Shown one piece after another: positions 11,715 through 22,574 of a stretch of DNA of 64,000 nucleotides. How positions within the stretch are numbered: position 1 is the first letter of the stretch; every line of letters begins with the position of its first letter. The stretch is from Pyrenochaeta sp. MPI-SDFR-AT-0127 (taxonomy: Eukaryota > Ascomycota > Dothideomycetes > Pleosporales > Cucurbitariaceae). The position numbers and the translations under genes were made by a program. The notes beneath the pieces are model-generated. The model ran no database searches and had not been told where the DNA came from. It was given only the letters and a program-made list of their open reading frames with translations. Location: positions 558,001 through 622,000 of the forward strand of contig JAGTJM010000004.1 of NCBI GenBank assembly GCA_020747015.1, given 5' to 3'.

Positions 11715-12127
11715 TTAACGACTACCCAAGAGGGTCTGGACAGCAGATCAATGCTGGAACACAGCACCACGGCTTACCTTTTCCTTCAACTTCTCCCAAT
11801 ACTCTTTGTCTCTCTCGCCCCTATCAACATGTCCGTCCTTCGAATTTGGGGTTGAGTAGATACTCCCTTTCCGAAGCTGGAACTGCGAAGGCGGTACCTT
11901 TGCAGCGTCCCAGGTATCGCTCATGCGGCGCTCGCTGGACGTCGAGCTGTTGGACAGCCGTCGTTGTTCTGTCGAGGATGATGAGATAGCTGTAGGCGTG
12001 ACATGGCCAACTGTTCTTGATTTAGCGCTGTTACCCGACTCGCAAAGCAGCTCATCGAGATAGTAATTTGGAGAATGTGGAACACAGAAGGAAATATCAG
12101 CGTACCAGTGCTATGAGAACTAGCCAT
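11715..12127 (-). CDS. Small Ser-rich protein, unrecognised
   Basis: The proposed exons are 12127-12106, 12010-11778 and, less surely, 11735-11715, giving about 91 residues. The first splice (G/TT, phase 1) joins MASSHST to VGHVTPTAISSSSTEQRR. The rest reads RRMSDTWDAAKVPPSQFQ, then RKGSIYSTPNSKDGHVDRG and DKEYWEKLKEK. The composition is hydrophilic and Ser-rich, with no signal peptide or membrane segment. The block from WDAAKVPPSQFQ to GSIYSTP looks like a conserved core, so I think the gene is real. The function is unknown. The 3' end is uncertain: the 42 bp terminal intron (ending at 11736) is short, and a longer intron ending at about 11665 is also possible. Confidence 0.5.
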
Positions 12128-13644
12128 AGAGGTCGTAGATCAAACGTTAGAGTCTTTAAGCCTAGTAACCTTGTGGGGGGATAGAAAAGTGGTCTGTGTT
12201 TGTATCGTGGATGTACAGAGAAGAGTGTTTGCTTTTTAGCAAAGAAAAAGGAATGTCAGCATTGTTACACGCGGCATCCCAAGGACTGGACTTTGCCGAT
12301 CTGCAGCTCAAGGGAAGTATTACAGACACCTGACGCTGTGTGAAGCTTAGCAGTCGATCATGCCACTCCAACCGCCCAGAAGCCACTGTGCCGATATCTC
12401 CGCGCCATCCAAACTCAAGAGGGAAGTTGCCGCAGGCGTCTCAATCTACGACTCCGTTTCAGAATAGTCTTGCTAACCAAGACTACCTTGTGTCGACCTA
12501 GAGCCAACCTCGACCGAACGCAATGGATTGTTACGTCAGGTGTTTCGTGGAGGAGCTGCATGCAAAGTGAGGGGGTTTGCCCAGCTCCTCTTTATTGGTC
12601 GGCAGTATTGGCGTTCCTCACTCGTCTCCAAGCTGGCGGAGTGTATCTGCTAAGAGACGCATACTGGGCACTGAAAGACGGAGTCTGCGCATCACGGAGG
12701 CAAATGGTGATTGGTGCAGATGTTGGGGGCGATCATGTTGTGAGGTGCCGAGTGCTAGGCATGATAAAGAAACCACTAGGCTTAAGGGTCCATGGAAGTA
12801 TGGTCGTCGATCATTAGCCTTGCGTTGGTTTCCAAACTTGGAACCTCATTGGGGTGAGTGCATCTAATCGGAAAATACTATGGTGATGAAGTACAGCATT
12901 GAACCGACTGGGCTGGAAAGATAGTTAGACAGCGGTGTGCATCAAGCCCCATAAGACACCAAATGCGAACATTCGTGCATGCACCTAATTTCTCGGACGC
13001 CGATCCATTATCGGTCTTCAATGCGGTCTTGGGGCGCAGTGCTTGCATGCAGACGCCTGCATCAGAGCGCTTCAAGTAAGGTTTGAGTGACAGCTCCAAC
13101 ATCTAGTAACCCATGCACAGTGGGCCGTCGTGCGTTTCAGCGCCAAAGCTTCGCTGATGTGAGCTGAACTGAAAAGGCGGGGTATACACAATGTGAAGAA
13201 CCGAGAATGAAGATCTTGTGCTGAAGAGTATAATGAGGTGTGTTTTGTATAGAATATACCTAAGATGAGGCTTCGAAGGAAACAGAATATCTGACTTTGA
13301 GGACTGGCAGATTGTGCCACTCCAACCCTCTTCTCCTCCAGTGACAAAGGAAATCTCCGTCGCAAACTGGTCGACAGTAGTGTTGCGAATCTTTTGTATC
13401 AAATCAAATGTGAATGTGAAACGCCGAGTATGCAATAACAGAGTGTCCGAGTGATCCATCCAACACAAAGAACCATGTTAATCTCAAGTGAAGTTGGGTA
13501 AGACTTCAAGGAAGTCGAGAGAAACGAAAGACCACAGCGTGGCCATCAGTTACACAAGCAAGAAGTGTCCAAAGTTGAATAAAACCATACAACGCCGTGA
13601 AAATGCACATGGTCATCCTAACCCACCTGACCATCGTTCGTGAA
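12128..13644. other. Intergenic, nothing recognised
   Basis: The short reading frames here (for example 12470-12817 on the plus strand and 13072-13468 on the minus strand) carry no recognisable motif. The right part is the 3' flank of SYF1. Confidence 0.5.
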
Positions 13645-16212
13645 TCATAGATCGTCGTCTTCGAGATCAATTGCATCGGGGTTTGCAGTGGCGTCCTCTG
13701 TGGGCTTGATGTTGCCAGCCAGACCAGTGCTGGCGGCCACAAAACCTGCAGGTGCTCTAGCTTGACGTTCGAGGGCGGCCATTGCGTCTTCGCCAGCCTC
13801 TGATGTGTCGTCTTCAGCGTGGGTGCTGTTGCCGTTCTGCTGGCCGCGTGCGACTGCTTGGGAGGCGATGAAGTTGACATCGGTACTAGACAATGTTAGC
13901 GTTGCTGTCTTTAGGTAAATATTTGCGCAATATACGTACTTGTACTGAGCCTGTACGCTCCTCTTGATCCGAAGCATCTCTTTGTAGGTGTCTTCATTTC
14001 CATGCTGGACTTCAAAAGACTCCCACTTCTTCCAGAACTCAGGGCTCGTCCTCGGATCGCAGAACTGGCTCGCATGGCCATAGATTGCACGTGCTCGGTC
14101 GATTTCTCCCAATCGTCGTTCCATCTCGGCAAACTTGAGACACATCTCTTTGGCTTCACCATCAGGCAGCGCGGCAATTGCGCGTTCGTAGATAGATCGC
14201 GTTGAGGTAAGACCAAAATTCGATGCAGACTTGGTGATGTAGAAATTGAACATCTCCAGTCGGTCTTCGTCGGCGACGGCTCGGGTGGCACGCTCGTATA
14301 TACGCATGGCGTGACGTGCCAAACCCCGATCTTCCTCGAGAGCGCCGTACATAAGATAGAGTACTTTGGCGAACTTTGGCGGGCAGTCCTCGACGGCTTG
14401 CTCAAAGAGATCTCGTAAACGTTCCATGCCAATCTTTCGGTCGACAGCCTTGGTCAGGTAAAGGTTCCATATCTCGAATGCAACGGGATAGCTAAAGAGG
14501 TCGAGTCCACGCTCGTACACCTTGAAACAGTCCTCAAAGTATTTGTTCTCCTCAAGCAGATTGGCATAATTGACAATGGTCTGCGGTGTTGCGATACGGA
14601 GCTCGAATATCCTCTCATACACCTTCTTTGTCTCTTCCAAGGTGCTGACACTCTCAACAAGATCGACGTAGAAGCTCCAGAGCTTCCAGCTCTTATGGAC
14701 GCGCTGTTGGGGCGACAGAGACTCGTCAAAGTAGTCGACATTCGATCGCTTGGGTGCTTGTGTTGCTTTAGCCATGATGTCGACGGCCCTGTCGAAATTC
14801 TCATTGCGAAGTTCCATTTCAGCCCATTCGCACCACATCTCAGCTAGCTCGGATACAGACTTGAACGGGACTTTGACGGCCTTCTCCATAATGACACGGG
14901 CATTCTTGAGATCGCCACCAGCTTCATAGAGTTTTGCGTAGTTGGTCCAGAGCTCATGGAACTTACCAACTGCTTTCTTGGGGTTGATGGCAGCGATGGC
15001 GTCTGTGTAGGTCTGCACCACCTCTTTCTTGTTGTCACCCCATAGGGCAACACGCTTTTCCCATTCGATAACGTTGTGCGGGTTCTGTCGCAGCATGACA
15101 TCGTTTAGCAAGAAGGGCCTTCTTTGCATTAGCGACTCGAAGCGGACCATTCGGATGTCGAGGTCCGCATCTGCAGCTTCGTCCAAGCGGCCCTTTTCGG
15201 ACCGAGCAGCCGCCTCATTGAGCTTGATTCCAATCATGGCCTCTTCAGCTTCGACATACGTATCGAAGACCACGGAAAAATCGCGAACAGTCATGACGGT
15301 AGTGACGCCCTCTTCGAAGACGTCGCGGGCTTTTTCATATTCGCCCTTGTGCATCCAGTACCGTGCCAAACCAACCCAGAGTATTCCTCGCTGGTCAGGG
15401 AACTTGGATATACCGCTTTGTATAATCTTCTCCACATCAATGCCGCTGTCATCGCTGGTGTCGATGTCCTTTGCATGGTCGATCATTAGGTCGATCATTT
15501 CTGTCCAGAATTGGAAAGGTCCCTTGGCTTCCTTGCTCTTGAAACGCGGGTTGTTGAGGATCTCCATGTACTTCTTGACGGCTTCGGTGTACTTGCGCAT
15601 GTCTTTGAGCAGCTCGATGAAGTCTTCGGCATCCTCGGGGTGGATCTGCATGTAGCGCCGCCATATCTTGACAGCCGTTTCTCCCGAGGCAGAAGTTGCG
15701 AACGGCCGGTACAGGGCCCAGATGCGGTTGTGTTGCGTGAGAGGCAGGGCTCGCAGAGCTCGGTCAAAGGTTCGGCGGGTGGTGGTAACGAGCGGCTGCT
15801 GCATGAGGAAGTCGAGGTACATCTCCCAGATGCGCGGCATCTTGTTCAGCAGCACGAGGGCGCGTTCAAACAGGGCATTGACCTTGACATAGTGGGGCGC
15901 GTACTTTGCGGGATTCTTCTTGGTGAGATGCCGCGTGCGGAGCTCGAGATAGAGCTTCCAGAGCTTGTAGGAGCGCGGCAGGGTGGTGACGGCGCGCTCG
16001 AGGACGAAGGCCTGCTCCAGGATGCTGCCGCGGGACTTTTTGAAGCTGTAGTAGTCCAGCCAGGGCTTCACGCTGCCGGCATTGCGCTGGATGTCCTGCT
16101 CGTACGCGACGTCCTGGTCGGTGATGAGGAAAAGGTCGGTCGAGGGCTCCATTTTGCGCTTCGAGGGCCGCGAAAGGCTCGCCGTGACGGTCCTGAGGAG
16201 TTCGCCGGGCAT
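13645..16212 (-). CDS. SYF1: Pre-mRNA-splicing factor SYF1 (HAT-repeat protein)
   Basis: Two exons (16212-13940 and 13885-13645) give 837 residues. The uninterrupted frame of 855 codons includes a 54 bp in-frame intron (13886-13939) with no stop. It has GTACGT/CTAG borders, and removing it restores SVQAQYNTDVNFIASQAV. The protein is built almost wholly of half-a-TPR (HAT) repeats with the usual aromatic and Ala/Glu pattern, for example VKPWLDYYSFK, RALRALPLTQHNRIWALY and YERGLDLFSYPVAFEIWNLY. The C-terminal tail is acidic. SYF1/XAB2 is a scaffold of the Prp19 (NineTeen) complex in the nucleus. The N-terminus is complete and starts MPGELLRTV. The gene is divergent from VMA8, with 383 bp between starts. 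Confidence 0.95.
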   Translation of the reverse strand: MPGELLRTVTASLSRPSKRKMEPSTDLFLITDQDVAYEQDIQRNAGSVKPWLDYYSFKKSRGSILEQAFVLERAVTTLPRSYKLWKLYLELRTRHLTKKNPAKYAPHYVKVNALFERALVLLNKMPRIWEMYLDFLMQQPLVTTTRRTFDRALRALPLTQHNRIWALYRPFATSASGETAVKIWRRYMQIHPEDAEDFIELLKDMRKYTEAVKKYMEILNNPRFKSKEAKGPFQFWTEMIDLMIDHAKDIDTSDDSGIDVEKIIQSGISKFPDQRGILWVGLARYWMHKGEYEKARDVFEEGVTTVMTVRDFSVVFDTYVEAEEAMIGIKLNEAAARSEKGRLDEAADADLDIRMVRFESLMQRRPFLLNDVMLRQNPHNVIEWEKRVALWGDNKKEVVQTYTDAIAAINPKKAVGKFHELWTNYAKLYEAGGDLKNARVIMEKAVKVPFKSVSELAEMWCEWAEMELRNENFDRAVDIMAKATQAPKRSNVDYFDESLSPQQRVHKSWKLWSFYVDLVESVSTLEETKKVYERIFELRIATPQTIVNYANLLEENKYFEDCFKVYERGLDLFSYPVAFEIWNLYLTKAVDRKIGMERLRDLFEQAVEDCPPKFAKVLYLMYGALEEDRGLARHAMRIYERATRAVADEDRLEMFNFYITKSASNFGLTSTRSIYERAIAALPDGEAKEMCLKFAEMERRLGEIDRARAIYGHASQFCDPRTSPEFWKKWESFEVQHGNEDTYKEMLRIKRSVQAQYKYVYCANIYLKTATLTLSSTDVNFIASQAVARGQQNGNSTHAEDDTSEAGEDAMAALERQARAPAGFVAASTGLAGNIKPTEDATANPDAIDLEDDDL

Positions 16213-16595
16213 GATGGCGCCAGAGCAGGCGTAGGACGGCCCGCGGTGGGCGAGGACGCGATGGATTCGGGCGTGATGGCTGAGTGGTGGTGGAGTCGAG
16301 CAGTGTTAAAGTTCTGAGGGAAAGAGCGAACGTCCGAGCGGTCAGGTTGGCCCAATGGGAGCCTGCAGCTAGACGACCCACTTTGCACAGTTGGCAGGCG
16401 CACCGCACGGCCCCTCGTCTCAAGTAGCTCCCCCCGGGCATGGCTGCGTCACGTTCCGCCGTCTTTCACGAATTCCGTGCTGCGCCCTCCTACTGGCTCT
16501 GCTACGCCTGTCTGCTCTATTGCCGGAGCATTGCCAGCGTCTACACTGGGTTTCAGCCCCATCCACTTCTTTTCCGCTCCCTCTACGCCGCCATC
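16213..16595. promoter_or_regulatory. Bidirectional promoter region SYF1 / VMA8
   Basis: The start codons of SYF1 (minus strand) and VMA8 (plus strand) face away from each other across 383 bp. The region is GC-rich and holds both leaders. Reading frames that cross it are shadows. Confidence 0.5.
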
Positions 16596-17597
16596 ATGTC
16601 CGGCAGCGGGGTATGTTGCTCCTCGAGCTATGCCGCACATGGCCACCACTGACACCACCCTCAGGCGAGAGAAGCCGTCTTCGCCACACGGCAATCGCTG
16701 GGGCTGATGAAGAGCAAGCTCAAGGGCGCTCAGACCGGCCACGATTTGCTCAAGCGAAAGAGCGAAGCCCTGACAAAGTATGCACATGGTGCTTTACCAC
16801 TATCTTTGCTGAAGCATTGCTGACCCACGATAGGCGTTTCCGAGGTGCGACTACGCCGTGTGCCTCCCATTCATGTGCCTGTGTAGCTGAAACAATATCC
16901 AGAAATAACGCGCCGCATCGATGAGGCGAAGCGTAAGATGGGCAGGGTCATGCAGGTCGCTGCCTTTTCCCTTGCCGAAGTCACCTACGCCGTCGGCGGC
17001 GATATAGGCTACCAGATCCAAGAATCCGCAAAGCAAGCTCGCTTTCGCGTGCGCACAAAGCAGGAGAATGTTTCTGGTGTCTTCCTGCCGGCCTTTGAGA
17101 GCTACACCGTAGAAAGCAACAACGACTTCGCCTTGACTGGCTTGGGCAAGGGTGGTCAGCAAGTCCAGAGATGTAGAGAGACATATGCAAGAGCGGTAGA
17201 GACATTAGTCGAATTGGCTAGTCTGCAGACTGCCTTTGTTATTTTGGATGAAGTTATCAAGGTGGTCAACCGCCGTGTAAACGCCATGTGGGTATCCTTC
17301 GCTATCAAGAACCTGCTCAAGCTGACATTCAATAGTGAGCATGTCATCATCCCGAGAACAGAGAACACAATCCAATATATCAACTCAGAGCTTGACGAGC
17401 TCGATCGAGAAGAGTTCTACCGCCTGAAAAAGGTGTCTGGCAAAAAGCAAAGAGACGCCGCCGCGGAGGAAGCAGCAAGACAGGCTGCAAAGAAGGCGGA
17501 AGAAGATGAAAGTGCAGACGCGCAGAGTGCAGCACAAGATGAGAAGGAGTCCAAAGACATGCTTGGCGATGAGGACAACGAGGACGTCATTTTCTGA
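16596..17597 (+). CDS. VMA8: V-type proton ATPase subunit D
   Basis: Five exons (16596-16610, 16665-16777, 16833-16843, 16903-17287, 17336-17597) encode 261 residues, the expected length. The protein starts MSGSGAREAVFATRQSLGLM and continues with KSKLKGAQTGHDLLKRKSEA, RFREITRRIDEAKRKMGRVM and RRVNAIEHVIIPRTENT. The first exon is 15 bp and the third only 11 bp, coding for the RFRE segment. The last intron is 48 bp, in frame and without a stop, so unspliced translation would insert 16 residues after RRVNAM. Subunit D is part of the central rotor stalk of V1, which couples ATP hydrolysis to turning of the proteolipid ring. The tail is Ala/Lys/Glu-rich and acidic. Confidence 0.95.
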
Positions 17598-17934
17598 TTG
17601 TCTTGAAGACGGTCAGATGGGCTTGACCATGGGTCCATTGTTTGGTGTATAGTTGCGAGGGCGAAGTGCTTTGCGCTCCTTGTGTTTAGCAATCAGGCGC
17701 TTGGGCTGCTCTCGCTTGAAGTCCTCAACAGACCTGTGAGCGGCTGGAGCATCTCCCGGCCAGGTGTTGAGAAGCCCTGCAGGAGGCGCAACCAGGATTT
17801 CCCTAGATACGGAGATGAGTGATGTGTGCCATAGTAAATGTGGAAATAGCAATCAAGCAACAAGGCTACATTATGGTGGCCTGTATCTGAACAGAACGAG
17901 GTATCATAAAACTCATAAATCCATGTACAATAAC
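17598..17934. other. Convergent 3' spacer
   Basis: The 3' ends of VMA8 (plus strand) and the RRM gene (minus strand) meet here. Nothing else is recognised. Confidence 0.5.
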
Positions 17935-18843
17935 CTACTGCCGCTGGTATGTCACCTTCATGGGCTTGCCTTCTGCGCCAATTGGTGTATTCGCCGTCGC
18001 CTCTTTCGCGGTAATTGCAAACTGTTCGTTCTCGAATTCGGCAAAAGCCACAGACCTGACCGAGACCAGGCGCACTTCCTTGAAGCCCTCGAAACGCTCG
18101 AAGATTGTAGTGAGATCGTCTTCGTCCACGTCTCGCGGGATGTTCTGCAGGAAGAGGGTCTTGTTTGGTCGCACATATTCGTCGGGAACAGCAGCAGCAC
18201 CAGTTTTCGCAGCACGAGGCTTTTCGGCGGCGACTGTTGGGTTGGCTTGTGCTTTTGCGTCCTCTTCTGCTCGCTTGAAATCTGGGTATCATTAGTTTGC
18301 GGCGGCATGCACATGGATACGGTGTATGCGCACCCTTCAGCATCAGTCGCTTCCGCTTATGCTCGTCAAACATGTCCGCAACTTTTCGCTTGACCGTCTC
18401 GTCGCTGTGCGTCTTGGCCTTGGAAACCTTCATGGCTTTGCCGTACATCTCGAAGCCGTTCATATCCTCCACCGCTTCGAGCGCTGATTTCTCGCTATCA
18501 AATACAATGAATGCTTGGCCCTTTCGCTTCAAGCTGCTCTTAGCAATGACATCTAGGATCGGGCCATAGTATTTGAAAACTCGAGTCAAGGCCTGCTTCA
18601 TGGTATCGATTTTGACGCGCTCTTCGAGGTTGTTCACCTAGTGCAGTCAGCACCGCGCCACGGAGTGCAATGTGCGTGCGTGCTGCGCGCTCAGATTCAA
18701 CTCACGTAGATTCTGTATTTCAAATTAGCATCAAGGGGACCTACCTTTTGGCATGATCGCACTTACGTTTCAATGGGCACAGGGTATTTGCTGGGGTCAA
18801 CTAGACCTCCGCCCACTACTACGCCCTCCATTTTGTCCGCCAT
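17935..18843 (-). CDS. U1A/U2B''-type snRNP protein with two RRM domains
   Basis: Four exons (18843-18767, 18712-18706, 18637-18334, 18281-17935) encode 244 residues. Exon 2 is only 7 bp; it completes ETIYVNNLEERVKIDTMK, the beta-1 strand and start of RRM1. RRM1 continues with KGQAFIVFDSEKSALEAVE (the RNP1-like strand). A Lys/Ala-rich linker follows. RRM2 has KTLFLQNIPRDVDEDDL and RSVAFAEFENEQFA. The layout and length fit the U1A/U2B'' family, which binds U1 or U2 snRNA stem-loops in the spliceosome. The sequence does not show which snRNA. The start MADKMEGVVVGGGLVDPSKY is well supported. The gene ends in VTYQRQ. Confidence 0.92.
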
Positions 18844-19370
18844 ATTGGGCGACTGTTGTGTGTGCTTTGGTTGACTTTGAGCGGCGCGAAAGTCGAGGTC
18901 GGAAGCTCTCAAGAGCTCGAATTCCGACTATCGCGCCAAGGCACGCTAATTGTCGATCGCACGTGACTCCCGCTGCAGCTGCAAGACACAATCCAGTGGC
19001 ATCTTTAACAAGCCTAGAAGCCCGCAAGAGTCATCCCGCTGACAGTGCATAATCGTATATCGATGAGCGGTCACGATGGCTAGCAGTTTACCGCGTTAGG
19101 AGCTTGCATCACCAGGCTCGACTCGATCCCTGCTTACAATGATCGACAGTTCTAGTTTCCGAATATTGATCAGCTAGCTTTTCACGCCCTTTCTCTAAGT
19201 CTGATGCGCCCTCTTCCAGGTCCCCATTGTATAAGCTACAGGTTTTTGTTTTGAGCACCGGCGTCTGGGGAATTTTGTCAGCGCATGCTTGTAAGACGGC
19301 CACGATACTTCTTACGGAGCCTTTAACACCTGTCAAGTCCTGGGCACAGTCCATGAAGTCCATTTCAACC
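18844..19370. promoter_or_regulatory. Divergent upstream region RRM gene / MFS gene
   Basis: The two genes start 527 bp apart in opposite directions. The stretch holds both promoters. No further element was recognised. Confidence 0.4.
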
Positions 19371-21137
19371 ATGCTCAAGAAAATTGGCCTCAATGGTTCA
19401 TCCCCTCCACGAGGACTAGAATGGCGTTCTCATACTGTCTTTATCGTCTTTACAGTTGGTATGGGAGCTTTCACTGATTTATTCCTTTACGGCCTCATTG
19501 TCCCTTGTCTACCATTCATGCTTCAGGATCGCATCGGGATTCCGGAAGATCAAATTCAAAGTACGATATCGAATTTACTTGCGTGCTATGCAGCAGCATC
19601 TTGTGCAGTATCGCCCATAGCTGGGATTCTTGCGGACAAGTTCGCTTCATCTCGGCAGATCCCATTTGTCTTTGGTCTGGTTCTGTTGATGTTCTCAACG
19701 TTCCTCCTCGCCCTTGGTCGCAGCGTGCCTGTTCTTGCACTCGCCAGGCTTCTTCAGGGTGCATCAGGAGGCGTGGTTTGGACGATCGGCCTTGCGATTA
19801 TCATTGAAACGGTAAGACTCCAGTATGAACAATGTGTCGTCTTGGATGTCCGCACATCAAGGTCTCTTCAAATGCTACAAAAATGGCCGAAACCCTCGAA
19901 GTACTCCCGGAGTATCCAAGACATATACTCTTGTTTCTTCCTGTCCCATCTATCCCTCACAGAACGCCACTAACTTTACCGCCGCCTTCAGGTTGGACAA
20001 GAGAACCTGGGAAAAACAATGGGAACGATTTTCAGCTTCATATCGGTCGCCGGGCTTTTCTCGCCCACCATTGGTGGACTTCTCTACACCAAGTCTGGGT
20101 ACACAGGAGTGTTTGGAGTGGGTATTGGGTTGGTCGGCGTGGACTTCATTCTACGGCTACTCATGGTGGAGAAGAAGGTTGCTGCAAAGTATTTCAGCTC
20201 GCCAGAACCTCAGTTGGATGAGAGGGAAGATACTGAAGACACGCCACTCCTTTCAAATGCCTCTTCGACTCCAAGGAAGTATCGCCTATCCGAGCCTAAG
20301 AATCGCTTCACCCGTGCTTTTCCCATTCTCCTCCTTCTCGGCGATACCGCTCTCTTGACTGCTATCTGGATTGGTTTCATGCAAGCCATGCTCCTTGGCG
20401 CATTCGATGCTACCGTACCACTTGTCGCATCTGAACAATTCGGCTTTAACAGTTTGAAGGCAGGACTCCTCTTCCTGCCACTTGGCGGCGCAGACTTCCT
20501 ACTTGGCCCCGTGTTTGGATGGGGTGTTGATCGATACGGTACAAGACTGTTCTCCGTCCTTGGGTTCACTTGGCTTGTTCCAACTCTCGCACTCCTGCGT
20601 CTTCCAACAGAGCCAAGCGTCACTGACAGATTGGATACTGGGCATCTGATTGCACTCTTCGCCAGCATATTGGCGCTTAATGGCGTTGGTTTGGCCATCA
20701 TAAATTCTCCGGTAAGTGATTTCAGGATACATATGGTACCATGTCGTGTGTACTCTCCGAGCCGCCTGAGGGTTTCCACGCACCACCAAAATGTTGAAAC
20801 CGCACAATCTTGTTTGATCATGATAAAGCTTTGCTAATTATATCACCATATTCAGTCAATTGTCGAAGCAGGCAGCATTGTTGATAAGTATTGGAAGGCG
20901 AATGAAGGCTTATTCAACCAGGCACCTTACGCTCAGTTGTATGGCATCAACAGCATGGTGTGGAGCGGAGGCTTGACTGTGGGGCCGTTGCTAGCTGGTG
21001 CGTTGCGGGAAAGCATTGGTTACGGGAATATGAACGCTGTCCTTGCTGGCATTTGCATTCTGACAGCAATATTGGCGGCGGTATTCATTGGTAGAAACGA
21101 CGAGGATGCAGTCTCTCATGATGAACATGTTTATTGA
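19371..21137 (+). CDS. MFS transporter, DHA1/vesicular amine transporter-like
   Basis: Three exons (19371-19811, 19992-20711, 20856-21137) encode 480 residues. The introns are 180 and 144 bp, long for this window. About twelve hydrophobic segments are seen. Motif A lies between helices 2 and 3 (GILADKFASSR, about residue 85), and an LALARLLQGASGG segment follows. The central cytoplasmic loop is hydrophilic and acidic (DEREDTEDTPLL). The second half contains PLGGADFLLGPVFGWGVDR, a repeat of the motif A position. The pattern resembles the DHA1 drug:proton antiporter group, including fungal homologues of vesicular amine transporters. The substrate is unknown. An in-frame ATG 18 bp upstream (19353) is an alternative start. 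No biosynthetic genes adjoin it. Confidence 0.88.
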
Positions 21138-21346
21138 ATAATTCCCTCAGAAATATCACATTCTCATGATAAGAATGCACTCCAAGTCTTCAGTCTAAGA
21201 ATGGCTCATTATTTCAGACTTGTTATGAGGACTGCCTCTGATTTTGTGACATGGTCGTTGTGCAGGGTCACTAGACCGGTGACGAATACGTCAAAGTATA
21301 TACAAGAAACACCAAAAGGTGCTTAACGTCATGATTCTGAAGCCTC

Positions 21347-22574
21347 TTAGAAGGCGAGTGTCTGTCCAGCTTCCTTTGTGACAGCAGCCTTAACGCTGGC
21401 TGAGTTCAAGGCTGTGAAAGAGTAGGGAAAGCTGCTGGGACTGAGCTTGCCTGCAGGCGCAGTGTTGGCACTCTCTCCACCGAATATGGTGTCAACAACG
21501 ACCGCATATCTGTGGTACCAATATAATTAGTCATCGAACAGAGTAAAGATTGACTTTTGCAATGGGGACTTACCCGTCGGATGCGCTGGACTCAGTGTAT
21601 ACCATCTTCTTTCCGCTGTTCTCGAAGACGGTGCCCTGAACGAGAACCTGGGCTCCCATGCGCGTGTTCACACCCGTGTCCTGTGCGTTGTAGTAGTTGT
21701 TAAGAACGTGTGCGGTTCCGAAGCGGAGCAATGGGCCACGGCTGGCGACTTTGTAAAAATGATTCAAGGCATAGGTGACCCTGAGGTGACCGGTATCTTC
21801 GGCGGAGTTCTTGTCAGAGTGGCCAACGAGAGTTCCCTTCGACTGTTGGTAATTGTCAGCTAATGGTACTGTAAATCCTCTTGATATAGAGATTTCGTAC
21901 ATGATTGTGGAAGTACGTGTTGGAAATAGTCACGAAATCAGCAGCATGTGACAGATCAACCAAGCCATCGTAAGTGTCTTTGCCCACAGTCTCGTCTCCA
22001 GACAGGTCACAGTGATCGACCCATACGTTGGTCGACAGCTGGATAGTGATAGCGTCGCCGTATGCGGCGAGGACCTTGGCAATCTTCAAGTTCCTGATGA
22101 TCACATTCTTCTGACCGAGGATAGTAAGACCAATACCGGTCAGAGCTAGATGGCATCAGTATATTGCCGAGGGCAAAAAAGTTGCAAAAGTACATACAAC
22201 TTCCAGACTTTCCGACAATTGTCTTGTCAGATCCCACTTGGACCTTGGCTGCACCGCTGATTGCGCCTTGCACGACGATGATGCCTGGTCCTGTGGCATT
22301 GGCTGCTGCCGCGAGCTGAGAGAGAGAGGTGACTACAGTTGTGGCCCCACCAGCGCCTCCTTTGGTTCTGATTGAGATATGTAAACAAATGTCATAAGTT
22401 GGAAAGATCTCGGTTCACTCACCCGCCATTTGCTGTTGCGTAGCCGATGTTGGCAGCATCTGAATAGGATGCCCGCTTCTCTAGGACCTTTGCTGCGCCT
22501 TCTTTGTAGGATGGAGTTGGCGATCCAGATACGATAGATGCCGCAAGAAGAAGTAGGGAAGTAGAGAACTTCAT
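21347..22574 (-). CDS. Secreted pectate lyase, polysaccharide lyase family 1
   Basis: Five exons (22574-22423, 22367-22198, 22145-21901, 21842-21574, 21509-21347) encode 332 residues. The signal peptide is MKFSTSLLLLAASIVSGSP. The body is the parallel beta-helix typical of PL1: GGAGGATTVVTSLSQLAAAA, GIGLTILGQKNVIIRNLKI, the calcium-region motif STNVWVDHCDLS (about 143-154), and RGPLLRFGTAHVLNNYY (about 221-237), which carries the catalytic arginine region. The enzyme would split de-esterified pectin by beta-elimination in plant cell walls. All five exons are needed to keep the known core. Neighbours give no operon-like clue; the MFS gene converges on its 3' end 209 bp away. Confidence 0.95.

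Noticed and set aside
12470..12867. Plus-strand frames of 96-115 codons
   Set aside because: No motif, no signal peptide and no splice-supported extension; they overlap in two frames, as expected by chance.
15511..16317. 268-codon plus-strand frame opposite SYF1
   Set aside because: It is the antisense of the HAT-repeat coding region and only reflects its codon use.
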